From Chitinophagaceae bacterium UBA4407 (lineage in GTDB: Bacteria; Bacteroidota; Bacteroidia; Chitinophagales; Chitinophagaceae): a stretch of DNA of 64,000 nucleotides. Below the pieces are notes generated by a model, which was not told where the DNA came from, searched no databases, and saw only the letters and a program-made list of their open reading frames with translations. Shown piece after piece: positions 23,947 to 32,843 of this stretch (the stretch's first letter is position 1; each line of letters starts with the position of its first letter). Location: NCBI GenBank assembly GCA_002390845.1, contig DGQT01000097.1, positions 43,499 to 107,498 of the forward strand, in the 5' to 3' direction. The translations under genes and the position numbers were made by a program.

Positions 23947-25734
23947 CTACATTCTTTCGGGTACATGAATGCCCAGCAAACTCATTGCTGTTTTAATTGT
24001 TTGCGCAGTAAGCGTGGCCAACTGCAGGCGCAGTATTTTCTTTTCTTCGCTTTCTGCACTGGCAATAGAATGCTCCGTGTAAAACGAATTAAATATTTTG
24101 GCGAGATTAAAAACATAGATCGCCACTTTGCTGGGATCGTGCTCTGCTGCGGCTTCTTCAATAACCGTAACGAATTGCTCTAAGTGAATGACAGCTTGCT
24201 TTTCAAGCGATAGCAAGTTGTGATGATTACCTATTTGCAAATCAACATTTACATCTGCGAGCTTCCTTAAAATACTTTTTATTCTGGCATGTGTGTACTG
24301 CACAAACGGCCCGGTAAAACCATGAAAATCGATACTCTCTTCAGGATTAAAAATCATTCTTCTTTTGGGATCTACACGCAGCAAAAAAAACTTTAAAGCG
24401 CCAAGGCCAATGATGTTGTAAAGCTCTTTTAATTCTTCGGCAGTAAAGTCTTTTACCTTACCAAGCTCTTCTGTTTTTTGTTTCGAAATGTCAATCATTT
24501 CTTCAACAATTTCATCTGCATCAACTACGGTGCCTTCACGGCTTTTCATTTTACCACTTGGCAATTCAACCATGCCATAACTGAGATGGTGAATGCCATC
24601 GGCTGAAGGCAACCCCAATTTCTGGCAGATCAATTTCAGCACTTTCATGTGATAGTTTTGTTCATCGCCAATCACATAAATACTTTCATCGCATTTGTAT
24701 TCTTCAAATTTGTTTACCGCAAGGCCAATATCCTGTGTTATATAAACTGAAGTGCCGTCTTTTCTTCTTACGATTTTACGGTCAAGACCATCGGCCGTAA
24801 GATCGATCCACACACTGCTATCTGCTTCCTGTATAAAGACATTTTTTTTCAGGCCTTCTTCTATCAGGTCTTTACCTAATAAATAAGTTTGGCTTTCGTA
24901 ATAAGTACGGTCGAAATCGCTGCCGATTGTTTTGTATGTTTCTGTAAAACCTGCATATACCCAGCTATTCATAGTCTTCCACAATTCAATCACATCAGGA
25001 TTTCCGGCTTCCCAATCGATCAGCATTTGTTGTGCGCCTTTAAAAATCGGGGCCTGCCTTTCTGCATCTTCTTTTGACGACCCCTGCTCAATTAATACTT
25101 CAATTTGCTTTTTGTATTCATCGTTAAATTTTACATAATAATCTCCAACAAAATGATCGCCTTTCATCCCTGTACTTTCAGGCGTAGCGCCGTTTGCAAA
25201 CAATTGCCATGCGATCATACTTTTACAAATATGAATACCGCGGTCGTTTACAATACATGTTTTTACAATTTCACAGCCTGTGGCTTTTAAAATTTCGGCG
25301 GTGCTCCATCCTAAAAAATTATTACGCAGGTGACCAAGATGCAGTGGCTTGTTTGTGTTGGGCGAAGAATATTCAACCATTACACGCCGGCCATTTTTTT
25401 CCTTTAAACCAAATGAAGTATTGTTGTAATTTTTCTGCAAAAAATCAACCCAGTAAGCGTCTGCAATTACAAGATTCAGAAACCCCTTAATTACATTAAA
25501 CGAACTGAATAAATCTGCATGTTGCTGTAGCAAATAATTGCCCAACTCCTGCCCTGCTGCATCCGGAGATTTCCGAAACTGTTTTACCAAAGAAAACAAC
25601 ACAATGGTATAATCACCTTCAAATTCAGGTTTGGTAGCACTTACGGTAATATTCGCGGGTTCAATCTCTACTTTATAAACTTCGCTGATTGCTTTAACCG
25701 CACACTGTTTTATTAATTCAGCAACACTCATCAT
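23947..25734 (-). CDS. argS: arginyl-tRNA synthetase
   Basis: A class I aminoacyl-tRNA synthetase of 595 aa that charges tRNA-Arg. N-terminal Arg-S domain (about 1-95), catalytic core with the HIGH-type motif HLGHLRNN (about 124-131), KMSKS-type motif GKMKSREGT, and the anticodon-binding DALR domain at the end (FVQYTHARIKSIL onwards, terminating in LLGIHVPERM). The frame is open 11 codons further upstream, but a TATTTTTG promoter element at 25750-25757 lies inside that extension, so MMSVAEL at 25734 is the better start. Confidence 0.96.
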   Translation of the reverse strand: MMSVAELIKQCAVKAISEVYKVEIEPANITVSATKPEFEGDYTIVLFSLVKQFRKSPDAAGQELGNYLLQQHADLFSSFNVIKGFLNLVIADAYWVDFLQKNYNNTSFGLKEKNGRRVMVEYSSPNTNKPLHLGHLRNNFLGWSTAEILKATGCEIVKTCIVNDRGIHICKSMIAWQLFANGATPESTGMKGDHFVGDYYVKFNDEYKKQIEVLIEQGSSKEDAERQAPIFKGAQQMLIDWEAGNPDVIELWKTMNSWVYAGFTETYKTIGSDFDRTYYESQTYLLGKDLIEEGLKKNVFIQEADSSVWIDLTADGLDRKIVRRKDGTSVYITQDIGLAVNKFEEYKCDESIYVIGDEQNYHMKVLKLICQKLGLPSADGIHHLSYGMVELPSGKMKSREGTVVDADEIVEEMIDISKQKTEELGKVKDFTAEELKELYNIIGLGALKFFLLRVDPKRRMIFNPEESIDFHGFTGPFVQYTHARIKSILRKLADVNVDLQIGNHHNLLSLEKQAVIHLEQFVTVIEEAAAEHDPSKVAIYVFNLAKIFNSFYTEHSIASAESEEKKILRLQLATLTAQTIKTAMSLLGIHVPERM

Positions 25735-25749
25735 TTTTAATTTGGGCAG

Positions 25750-25757
25750 CAAAAATA
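25750..25757 (-). promoter_or_regulatory. possible -7 element of argS
   Basis: TATTTTTG on the minus strand (TAnnTTTG type), 16 bp upstream of the chosen argS start. The -33 region is weak. Confidence 0.4.
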
Positions 25758-25884
25758 ACGAAACCATGTTCGTTTCCGTTTTTCATTGGCAATAAACTAT
25801 CCAGGTAAAAAATGTTAATGATACCAGAAGAGCGAAAGCAGTTAATAAACCCAAAACGAATTTCTTTTACCTTCGTCACCATTT

Positions 25885-26391
25885 ATGATAAAGCTGCACA
25901 CCTGGCTAAAGAAAACCATTTTACAGTTCGTGGATTATTTTTATCCTTTTTTTAAAAAGATTATGCCGCTGCAAACCTTTCGTTATGCAGCCTGCGGTGG
26001 CGGCACTACCTTGTTGGGTATCTTTCTTTATTTCATTGCTTTTCATTTCATTTACACCCGGCCCGTAGTTGATTTAAAATTTGTAGCCTTATCCAACTAT
26101 ATTGCCGCTGAATACTTATTCGCCATTTGGTTTACATTCCCCATCGGTTTTTACCTGAGCCGCTATGTGGTATTTACAGAATCGGTTTTAAGAAAAAGGG
26201 TGCAGCTTTTCCGCTATTTTCTTGTGGTAGCGGGTACGGTAATACTGAATTATTTACTGTTGAAACTTTTTATTGAAATATTTGGCTGGTACCCTACACT
26301 TTCAAAAATGTTCGCCGCTGTTTTTGTCATCATGTTCAGTTATTTATCAAACCGTTATTTTTCATTCAGGGCTGCACATAATAAAGGTTAA
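25885..26391 (+). CDS. GtrA family membrane protein
   Basis: A 168-aa integral membrane protein with four predicted helices (about 33-55, 66-90, 107-125, 137-155), typical of the GtrA family. LQTFRYAACGGGTTLLGIFL is the usual first helix, and NYIAAEYLFAIWFTFPIGFY and the final FVIMFSYLSNRYFSF fit the family. GtrA proteins are thought to flip or help flip lipid-linked sugars for cell-surface glycans. No glycosyltransferase gene is adjacent. It is divergent from argS (150 bp) and followed after 67 bp by an alpha/beta hydrolase. Confidence 0.88.
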   Translation: MIKLHTWLKKTILQFVDYFYPFFKKIMPLQTFRYAACGGGTTLLGIFLYFIAFHFIYTRPVVDLKFVALSNYIAAEYLFAIWFTFPIGFYLSRYVVFTESVLRKRVQLFRYFLVVAGTVILNYLLLKLFIEIFGWYPTLSKMFAAVFVIMFSYLSNRYFSFRAAHNKG

Positions 26392-26458
26392 GACGGGGAT
26401 TTTATTTACTTTACAAATCCTTTCATAAAACACATCATTTACAATAATAGAACTCATC

Positions 26459-27328
26459 TTGAAAAAGTGGCTCATGAAACTATTTATTACACTCTCCATA
26501 ATATGCCTGTGCTGGATTGTTCTGGCCCAAAGCTGCATGCGTTTCAGAACAAGCGATAGCGACGCCCAGATTGATTTTGCAAAACACAACGTTCCATTTA
26601 AAGCCGAATATTTTACAACCGGTAATACAACCATACATTATGTTGTTTCAGGTAACGACAGCACATTACCTACACTTTTTTTTATTCATGGTTCGCCCGG
26701 AAGCTGGGATGCTTTTGATAAATACCTGCAGGATAGCCAACTGCTTCGTAAGTATCGCATGATCAGTATAGACAGGCCTGGCTTTGGTTACAGCGAATTT
26801 GGAAATGCTCAAAACCTTAACGACCAGGCTGCTGAAATAACCGAAGTACTCAGGCATATACAAAATGGCCGCCCCATTTGCCTTATTGGTCACAGCCTTG
26901 GAGGGCCGATGGTTGTAAAACTTGCTTCACTGAATACCACATTGCCCATTACAAACCTGGTGATACTGGCCGGATCGGTTGACCCTGCGGAAGAAAAACC
27001 CGAAAGCTGGCGGGCACCACTCGACAGAACCCCTTTGCGTTTCCTGGTACCCGGTGCCATGCGGCCCAGTAATGCAGAACTGCTGATGTTTAAACAGGAT
27101 GTACAGGAAATGCCTGCCGATCTTGCAAAAGTTACCTGCCGCGTATTGATTATGCACGGCACCGTAGATGATTTTGTGCCGCCGGGCAATGCATTGTACG
27201 CGCAAAAGCATCTCACCCACGCCAAAGAAGTACAACTGGTTTGGTTCGAAGGCCAGCGCCATTTTATTCCCTGGGAAAAGTTTACCGATATACGTGATGC
27301 ATTACTGCAACTGAATATGAACCCCTAA
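26459..27328 (+). CDS. exported alpha/beta hydrolase
   Basis: An alpha/beta-hydrolase-fold protein of 289 aa (from TTG 26459; 284 aa from ATG 26474). A hydrophobic N-terminal segment acts as signal peptide or anchor (LFITLSIICLCWIVLAQSC; not a perfect lipobox). Catalytic elements: oxyanion loop HGSPGS, nucleophile elbow GHSLGG, acid in HGTVDDFVPP, and His in EGQRHFIPWE. The reaction is probably ester or amide cleavage of an unknown substrate. It shares no close similarity with the second hydrolase at 27547 beyond the fold. Confidence 0.88.
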   Translation: MKKWLMKLFITLSIICLCWIVLAQSCMRFRTSDSDAQIDFAKHNVPFKAEYFTTGNTTIHYVVSGNDSTLPTLFFIHGSPGSWDAFDKYLQDSQLLRKYRMISIDRPGFGYSEFGNAQNLNDQAAEITEVLRHIQNGRPICLIGHSLGGPMVVKLASLNTTLPITNLVILAGSVDPAEEKPESWRAPLDRTPLRFLVPGAMRPSNAELLMFKQDVQEMPADLAKVTCRVLIMHGTVDDFVPPGNALYAQKHLTHAKEVQLVWFEGQRHFIPWEKFTDIRDALLQLNMNP

Positions 27329-27340
27329 CTTTATCCGGAC

Positions 27341-27513
27341 TTTTTCTTTGAGCCCGGCTTTAGTTTTACATGGCATCAACTGTTGCGTCGCACTCTTGTG
27401 CTTTTGATTCCTGGGTCAACAGTTGACCGCCGACTGTCGACCACTGTTCAGAACGTACAAGTGTGCGACGCAAGAATGCTAAATTGATAAATCAAAAGCC
27501 GGGATAAAAAAAT
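27341..27513. repeat. intergenic repeat, L-R pair with short loop
   Basis: L arm at 27341-27402 (TTTTTCTTTGAGCCCGGCTT, then CATGGCATCAACTGTTGCG, TCGCACTCTTGTGC). R arm at 27447-27513 (TTCAGAACGTACAAGTGTGC, GACGCAAGAATGC, AAAGCCGGGATAAAAAAAT). A small inner palindrome (GGTCAACAGTTGACC) lies in the loop. Confidence 0.9.
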
Positions 27514-27546
27514 TTCTTTTAAAAAAACAACTTTTTATACAGCAAC

Positions 27547-28374
27547 ATGCAAAAAACGTTTGAACACAATAATGCACTAATCAGTTACAGTATTTCAGGC
27601 GAAGGAATACCCGTTGTTTTATTGCACGGCTTTGGTGCCGATGCCACTATTTGGGATGCCCAGAAAACATTTCTGCAAAACTATTGCAGGTTAATTATAC
27701 CACATTGGCCGGGCAGTGGACTTTCAACATTTATTGATGGCGAAAATGCGGTAACAGCTGAAGGCGATACACCAGCCACGCTTGAGTATTACACCGATTG
27801 CATCCATGCATTGCTGCAGCATGAAAACATTACTTCATGCATTATGCTGGGCCACAGTATGGGCGGGTATATTACATTGAACTTTGCAGAAAAATATTCC
27901 CGGTTGCTAAAAGGTTTCGGGCTGATACATTCTTCTGCTTTTGCAGACAGTGACGAGAAAAAAATACACCGGCAACGGAGTATGGTGATGATGGAGCAAT
28001 ATGGCGTTTATTCATTTCTTAAAAATACTACGCCGGTTTTATTTGGAGATAAATTCAGGAAAGAACAACCCGGAAAAATAATGGAACTGGTTGAACAGGG
28101 AAATATTTTTACGGTAACAGCGTTACAGCAATATTACACTGCAATGATGAACCGGCCAGACAGAACACATGTATTAAGAAACAGCGAAGTGCCTGTTTTA
28201 TTTGTCATAGGAAAGGAAGATGTTGCAGCACCTATGAGTGATGTACTACAGCAGGTACACCTGCCCAAAATTGCGTACATTCACGTTCTTGAAACAATAG
28301 GGCATATGGGCATGTGGGAGGCTCCGGATGAATTAAATGGTTTTATGCTTGAATTTATTAAGGGAATTATTTAA
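27547..28374 (+). CDS. alpha/beta hydrolase
   Basis: A cytoplasmic 275-aa alpha/beta hydrolase. Motifs: HGFGADATIW (oxyanion hole), nucleophile Ser in LGHSMGGYIT (about S103), acid in IGKEDVAAP, and His in ETIGHMGMWE. A cap region lies at about 130-200. The family includes esterases, lipases and haloalkane dehalogenase-like enzymes, and the substrate cannot be told. It ends 6 bp before the large T9SS protein gene and is probably cotranscribed with it. Confidence 0.88.
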   Translation: MQKTFEHNNALISYSISGEGIPVVLLHGFGADATIWDAQKTFLQNYCRLIIPHWPGSGLSTFIDGENAVTAEGDTPATLEYYTDCIHALLQHENITSCIMLGHSMGGYITLNFAEKYSRLLKGFGLIHSSAFADSDEKKIHRQRSMVMMEQYGVYSFLKNTTPVLFGDKFRKEQPGKIMELVEQGNIFTVTALQQYYTAMMNRPDRTHVLRNSEVPVLFVIGKEDVAAPMSDVLQQVHLPKIAYIHVLETIGHMGMWEAPDELNGFMLEFIKGII

Positions 28375-28380
28375 ACCAGG

Positions 28381-31023
28381 ATGAAAAAAACACTTTTCTG
28401 CATATTGATTTTATTAAGTGTAACTAAACTGCATGCTTCGCATATTTCAGGTGGTGAGCTTTTTTATGAATACCTCGGCCGGGGCTTAACTCCAAATACT
28501 GACAAATTCAGGATCACCATGAGATTGTACCGGGAATGCAGTTCGCCCGGCGCTATATTAAATGGTGAGCATGTTGAAATCGGGATTTATTATAAACAAC
28601 CAAATTCACTTTATAAAACACTGACTTTAGAAAGACAATGGTCAACACCAGATCCCCCAACGTTGAAAAACACGCCCGGTGCTTTTCCATGCCTTAGCGG
28701 TGATAAAACGGTATGTTTCCAGGTTGGCACATTCAGTGCCACTACTGAACTGCCCAGAACACAAAACGGTTATACGCTTTCCTGGGTAAGATACAGCAGG
28801 CAGCAGCTTACCAATGTTGCCGATGACCCTTATCCCGATAATGCTGTGGGTGCAACATTTGTTACAAACATACCGGGCACCAATCAAATGGGAACAGGGG
28901 TTAATAGTTCGCCTGAATTTGTAATAAAGGATTCTTCATTGGTTTGTGCAGGTAAAGACTTTACCTTAGACTATTCAGCTTTCGATCCAGATAAAGATTC
29001 GCTTTCATATAGTTTTTGCCCTGCTTACGATGGCGGCGACCTGCTTAATGTTAACCCGCCACCAGCCGCAACCTTAGTTACAAAATCCCTGCCTTACCTG
29101 TTTCCGTATACAGGCTATTCACCGCTTGGCCTACAGGTAAAGATAGACGCATTTACCGGTCTTATCAGTGGAAAAGCACCTTCAATCGTTGGTAAATATT
29201 CAGTAAATGTTTGTGTATCTGAATTCAGGAACGATACCCTTTTAAATATTCACAGGAAAGACTTTATTCTTAAAATTGGCGACTGTAGCCTTGCAGCAGC
29301 CGAATTGAAACCCAGTTATCTTACCTGTGATGGCTTTAATCTTTCGTTCCAGAACAATAGTACCAGTGATCAAATAAACTCTTATTACTGGGAATTTGGA
29401 GACCCAAATTCAGATACTGATACTTCAATATCGCCAACACCAACTTATAATTATCCCGATTCAGGAACATACCTTGTAAAGCTTGTAGTTAATCGTGGCG
29501 AAGCTTGTTCCGATTCTACAACAACCAGGGCTTTGGTATATCCCGGGTTTATCCCCGATTTTGATATCATCGGAAGCTGTAGCATAAACCCTTACCAGTT
29601 TCTCGACCGTACTACTACCAAGTATGGCGTTGTAAACAGCTGGCGTTGGAATTTTGGGGACCTTGCTACAACAGCAGATACATCAATCATACAAAACCCG
29701 TCTTATCAATATCCCGCCTCACAATCTGCCGATATAAAATTAATAGTAACCAATAGTAAGGGCTGCACAGATACACTGATTAAATCAATGGTGATTCCTG
29801 ATAAACCTACCGTAATGGTACCCTTCCGCGATACACTGATCTGCATTATAGATACCCTTCAGTTACAATCGTCAACCAGCACGGGCACAGCCACTTTTAG
29901 TTGGTCACCAACAACGAATATTGTCAATAGCAATACGGCAACCCCATTGGTTTTTCCCAAAAATACGACCACTTATTTTGTTACAGTTAACGATCAGGGG
30001 TGTATTAATACCGATTCTGTTCTGGTTAATGTAACACCAAACGTGCAGGTAAATATTGGTAACGATACCACTATTTGCCAAACAGACAGTATTCAACTTC
30101 ATCCCAATACCAACGGGCTTTATTACTCCTGGGCTACCGTTGCACCCATAAGTGATACCACCATTTTAGAGCCGTTTATAAGGCCACTTAATGTATCGCA
30201 GTACCAGTTAACGGTATCTGTTGGTAAATGCAATGCAACAGATAAAATTAATATTAATGTGGTGCCTTATCCACAGGCAAATGCAGGGCCCGATACCAGT
30301 ATCTGCTTCGGCAAAACAACAACGCTCAAAGCAAATATTGTCGCTTCGCAATTCACATGGTCGCCTGTAAGCTCGCTCCTGAATGAAAATACACTTACTC
30401 CAATTGCCGGTCCGCAAAGTACTACCCAATATGTACTTACGGTAACAGATGTATTGGGTTGTCCCAAACCTTCCAGCGATACAATAACGGTGAACGTAAC
30501 ACCCAGGATACTTGCCTTTGCAGGCCACGATACAACCATTGTTGCAAACCAGGCCTTGCAGTTAACGGCCACAGGCGGCGACATTTATTCATGGAGCCCC
30601 ACAACCGGTATGAACAATCCCAATATTGCAAACCCCGTGATCATACTAGGGCCCGAATACGATACCATTACTTATAAGGTTAAAGTAAGCACTTCTGTGG
30701 GCTGTGCCGTTTACGACGATATTAAAGTAACCATTTACAAAACCCTGCCCGATATATTTATTCCCACGGCGTTTACGCCAAATGCCGATAAATTAAACGA
30801 TATACTGGTGCCCAAACCGGTAGGTATTAAACAGTTTAATTTCTTTAAAGTGTTCAATCGCTGGGGCTTAATGTTGTACATTACTTCGCAACAAGGGCAG
30901 GGTTGGGACGGCACCTATGCCAGTACACCGCAGGCCAGTGGCACTTATGTATTTATTGCCCAGGCCATAGATTACAACGGAAAACTCATCACCAAAAAAG
31001 GAACAGTTGTTTTAATAAGATAA
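28381..31023 (+). CDS. large T9SS type B (CHU_C) cell-surface protein with PKD domains
   Basis: An 880-aa secreted protein. A signal peptide (1-19) is followed by a typical N-terminal block (HISGGELFYEYLGRG, common in gliding-associated surface proteins). PKD-like Ig domains follow (about 305-475; YYWEFGDPNSDTDTSISPTP, WRWNFGDLATTADTS), then repeated Ser/Thr-rich strands of about 85 residues each built on ...DTTICQTDSIQLHP..., DTSICFGKTTTLKAN, DTTIVANQALQLTA (about 475-790). The last 90 residues are the type B sorting domain (IPTAFTPNADKLNDILVPK, FNRWGLMLY, GWDGTYA, GTYVFIAQA) used by the type IX secretion system. It is probably an adhesin or matrix protein. Confidence 0.92.
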   Translation: MKKTLFCILILLSVTKLHASHISGGELFYEYLGRGLTPNTDKFRITMRLYRECSSPGAILNGEHVEIGIYYKQPNSLYKTLTLERQWSTPDPPTLKNTPGAFPCLSGDKTVCFQVGTFSATTELPRTQNGYTLSWVRYSRQQLTNVADDPYPDNAVGATFVTNIPGTNQMGTGVNSSPEFVIKDSSLVCAGKDFTLDYSAFDPDKDSLSYSFCPAYDGGDLLNVNPPPAATLVTKSLPYLFPYTGYSPLGLQVKIDAFTGLISGKAPSIVGKYSVNVCVSEFRNDTLLNIHRKDFILKIGDCSLAAAELKPSYLTCDGFNLSFQNNSTSDQINSYYWEFGDPNSDTDTSISPTPTYNYPDSGTYLVKLVVNRGEACSDSTTTRALVYPGFIPDFDIIGSCSINPYQFLDRTTTKYGVVNSWRWNFGDLATTADTSIIQNPSYQYPASQSADIKLIVTNSKGCTDTLIKSMVIPDKPTVMVPFRDTLICIIDTLQLQSSTSTGTATFSWSPTTNIVNSNTATPLVFPKNTTTYFVTVNDQGCINTDSVLVNVTPNVQVNIGNDTTICQTDSIQLHPNTNGLYYSWATVAPISDTTILEPFIRPLNVSQYQLTVSVGKCNATDKININVVPYPQANAGPDTSICFGKTTTLKANIVASQFTWSPVSSLLNENTLTPIAGPQSTTQYVLTVTDVLGCPKPSSDTITVNVTPRILAFAGHDTTIVANQALQLTATGGDIYSWSPTTGMNNPNIANPVIILGPEYDTITYKVKVSTSVGCAVYDDIKVTIYKTLPDIFIPTAFTPNADKLNDILVPKPVGIKQFNFFKVFNRWGLMLYITSQQGQGWDGTYASTPQASGTYVFIAQAIDYNGKLITKKGTVVLIR

Positions 31024-31026
31024 GAC

Positions 31027-31088
31027 CATTTTTTAGCCGGCTACTTTAGTACTATGAAGCTTTGGTTGCGTCGCACACTGGAGCAGTT
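31027..31088 (+). repeat. intergenic repeat, L arm
   Basis: CATTTTTTAGCCGGCTACTT, then TAGTACTATGAAGCTTTGG, then TTGCGTCGCACACTGGAGC, right after the stop codon of the T9SS protein gene. Confidence 0.85.
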
Positions 31089-31169
31089 GGATACTTTATT
31101 GAGCTTTTATTTAAGCGAAGGTTGCCAGTGACAACACCTTCAACAAGGAGCAGTAGAAATTCTTATTTG

Positions 31170-31739
31170 TCAAACAATCGATTTGATAACTTTAGCGGGA
31201 ACACCGCCCACAATTGTATTCGCAGGAACATCTTTATTAACTACTGCATTGGCGGCCACAATTGCATTTTCGCCAATGGTTACACCGGGCAGTATCGTTG
31301 CCGCGGCACCAATCCACGCATTGCTCTTTACAAGAACAGATTCAAGATCAAGCATTTTTCTCTGAGACGGTTCAACAGGATGATTTTCTGTAATTATATT
31401 CACCTTGGGGCCAATCTGCACATGATCTTCAATCGTTATTCCTCCTAAGTCAAGAAAGGTACAGGCATGGTTGATAAATATATTTTTACCTAGCCGTATA
31501 TGTCTTCCAAAATTGGTATAAAAAGGCACAAATATCATAGTACTTCTATCAATTTCTTTTCCTGTTATCTCGCTCAATAACCTTCTTGTCTGTTCCACAT
31601 TACCTGAAGCATTAAGGATTGCTGACAATTCAAGGGTTCGGCTTACAACATCCCACATTTTGGAAATTCCCGGGTCATCTGTTCGAATCAATCCTCCTGC
31701 AAGCATTCTTGAGAAAATATCCAGATTATCCGTGTTCAT
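31170..31739 (-). CDS. hexapeptide-repeat acetyltransferase (Maa/NodL type)
   Basis: A left-handed beta-helix O-acetyltransferase of about 189 aa from ATG 31739; an upstream extension of 15 codons is open but not typical. After a helical N-terminus (DNLDIFSRMLAGGLI..) come hexapeptide coils: IRLGKNIFINHACTFLDLGG, ITIEDHVQIGPKVNIITENH (with the catalytic His of the family, ENHPV), AWIGAAATILPGVTIGENAI, VAANAVVNKDVPANTIVGGV, PAKVIK. It would move acetyl from acetyl-CoA to a sugar hydroxyl. It stands alone between an L arm and an R arm of the intergenic repeat. Confidence 0.92.
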   Translation of the reverse strand: MNTDNLDIFSRMLAGGLIRTDDPGISKMWDVVSRTLELSAILNASGNVEQTRRLLSEITGKEIDRSTMIFVPFYTNFGRHIRLGKNIFINHACTFLDLGGITIEDHVQIGPKVNIITENHPVEPSQRKMLDLESVLVKSNAWIGAAATILPGVTIGENAIVAANAVVNKDVPANTIVGGVPAKVIKSIV

Positions 31740-31922
31740 AGTCATTATTCTTATGAAATAGCATTTAAATATCGCTTCACTCAAAAATAGATGAACTAAA
31801 TCGCCTTACAAAAAAATTGGTTTGCCGATACCTTGCACGTTTATAATGCAATACAGGAACAGAGTTGTGTTATACCTTTTAGATTTCTCAATACGTTCGA
31901 ACTAACACAAAGTTGATCGGAT

Positions 31923-32003
31923 TGTTGCCATGAAAGGGGAACTGTGAACCGAGCGTGGCAAGAAAAGCTAAATTGATATTCAATTGCCCGGCTCAAAAAA
32001 AAA
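31923..32003 (-). repeat. intergenic repeat, R arm with nested module
   Basis: Instead of the usual core it has TTGCCATGAAAGGGGAACTG, then TGAACCGAGCGTGGCAAG, which is the reverse of the module inserted in the L arms at 3633 and 41940. It ends normally with TTGCCCGGCTCAAAAAAAA. The adjoining 31785-31922 shows nothing. Confidence 0.75.
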
Positions 32004-32423
32004 TTACTGTAAAGGTGCAAGGAGATTGAAAGGATAAGATGGTATATTTCTTAAAACGGAAAATACAATTACAATAATTAAAACAATTTTTACAAAGAGT
32101 GGATTGTAAAATATTTGTTGCCTGATTGTTTTTTTAGAAAAGGTATTTATACATAAAGCAATGAAAGAATAGAGTAGCAAAGGAAGCGATGCCACTGCAA
32201 GCAAATTGTTATGCAACGCATCTGATAAATTTCCGTGAAGCAAAGAAACAATTGCTCTTTGCGAACCACAGCCGGGGCAATGCAAACCTGTGATCAAATA
32301 AAAAAAACATTTAGGGAAATACTGGCTGTACAATGGATACACAAAGAAATACAGCAGCACCAAAATTGGCACTGCTGCTATTATAAGAACGAATGGAATT
32401 GATTTTTTAAATATGGCATTCAT
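32004..32423 (-). CDS. DUF2752 membrane protein
   Basis: A 139-aa inner-membrane protein with the DUF2752 signature CPGCGSQRA (about residues 49-57) after the first helix, followed by LLHGNLSDALHNNLL and two further helices (about 72-92, 112-130). The CPxCG segment suggests metal or redox binding, but the function is unknown. The gene starts 2 bp after the CD225-type gene and is coexpressed with it. Confidence 0.9.
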   Translation of the reverse strand: MNAIFKKSIPFVLIIAAVPILVLLYFFVYPLYSQYFPKCFFYLITGLHCPGCGSQRAIVSLLHGNLSDALHNNLLAVASLPLLLYSFIALCINTFSKKTIRQQIFYNPLFVKIVLIIVIVFSVLRNIPSYPFNLLAPLQ

Positions 32424-32425
32424 AA

Positions 32426-32743
32426 TTAATAATGCCCGAATCTTGTTGTAAATGCTGCTACACCTATTACAAAAACCACCCAGATAACAGATAAAATTAT
32501 CCAGCCAATTCCAATCCAGAAGCCGATCTTAGTCCATTTGCCAGCATCCTTTGAGGCCTGTAAAGCGCCGTTATAATCACCTGCAGCATACTTTGTATTT
32601 ACCTGCGATGCAAAAACAATTCCAGCAATTCCAAAAGGCAGGCAACATAAAATTGTAACCAGAATAGATTCTACCAGCCAGTTTTTTGGTGGAGTAAGTG
32701 GCGGTTGCTGAAGAGACGGATTTTGTTGATAATTTTGGTCCAT
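32426..32743 (-). CDS. CD225/dispanin family membrane protein
   Basis: A 105-aa protein with a Pro/Gln-rich cytoplasmic N-terminus (1-22) and two membrane helices: NWLVESILVTILCCLPFGI (about 22-45) and a second at about 75-100. Between them is the family block ASQVNTKYAAGDYNGALQAS, K...WTKIG. The architecture is that of bacterial CD225 (interferon-induced transmembrane-like) proteins. In Bacteroidota these very often sit beside DUF2752, as here with a 2-bp gap. The role is unknown; membrane organisation is a guess. Confidence 0.9.
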   Translation of the reverse strand: MDQNYQQNPSLQQPPLTPPKNWLVESILVTILCCLPFGIAGIVFASQVNTKYAAGDYNGALQASKDAGKWTKIGFWIGIGWIILSVIWVVFVIGVAAFTTRFGHY

Positions 32744-32796
32744 GTTAGGTTTTTTAAGTTAAAAAGTTATGTAAAATAGATTTAATTCTACAAATA

Positions 32797-32826
32797 AAAA
32801 AGCCCTGCAAAATTTACAGAGCTTAA
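32797..32826 (-). terminator. weak terminator of proS
   Basis: Imperfect stem AGCCCTG / CAGAGCT with AAAAAA on the left (U-tract on the minus strand), 18 bp past the proS stop codon. Confidence 0.45.
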
Positions 32827-32843
32827 ATACCTGATTTGATTTT

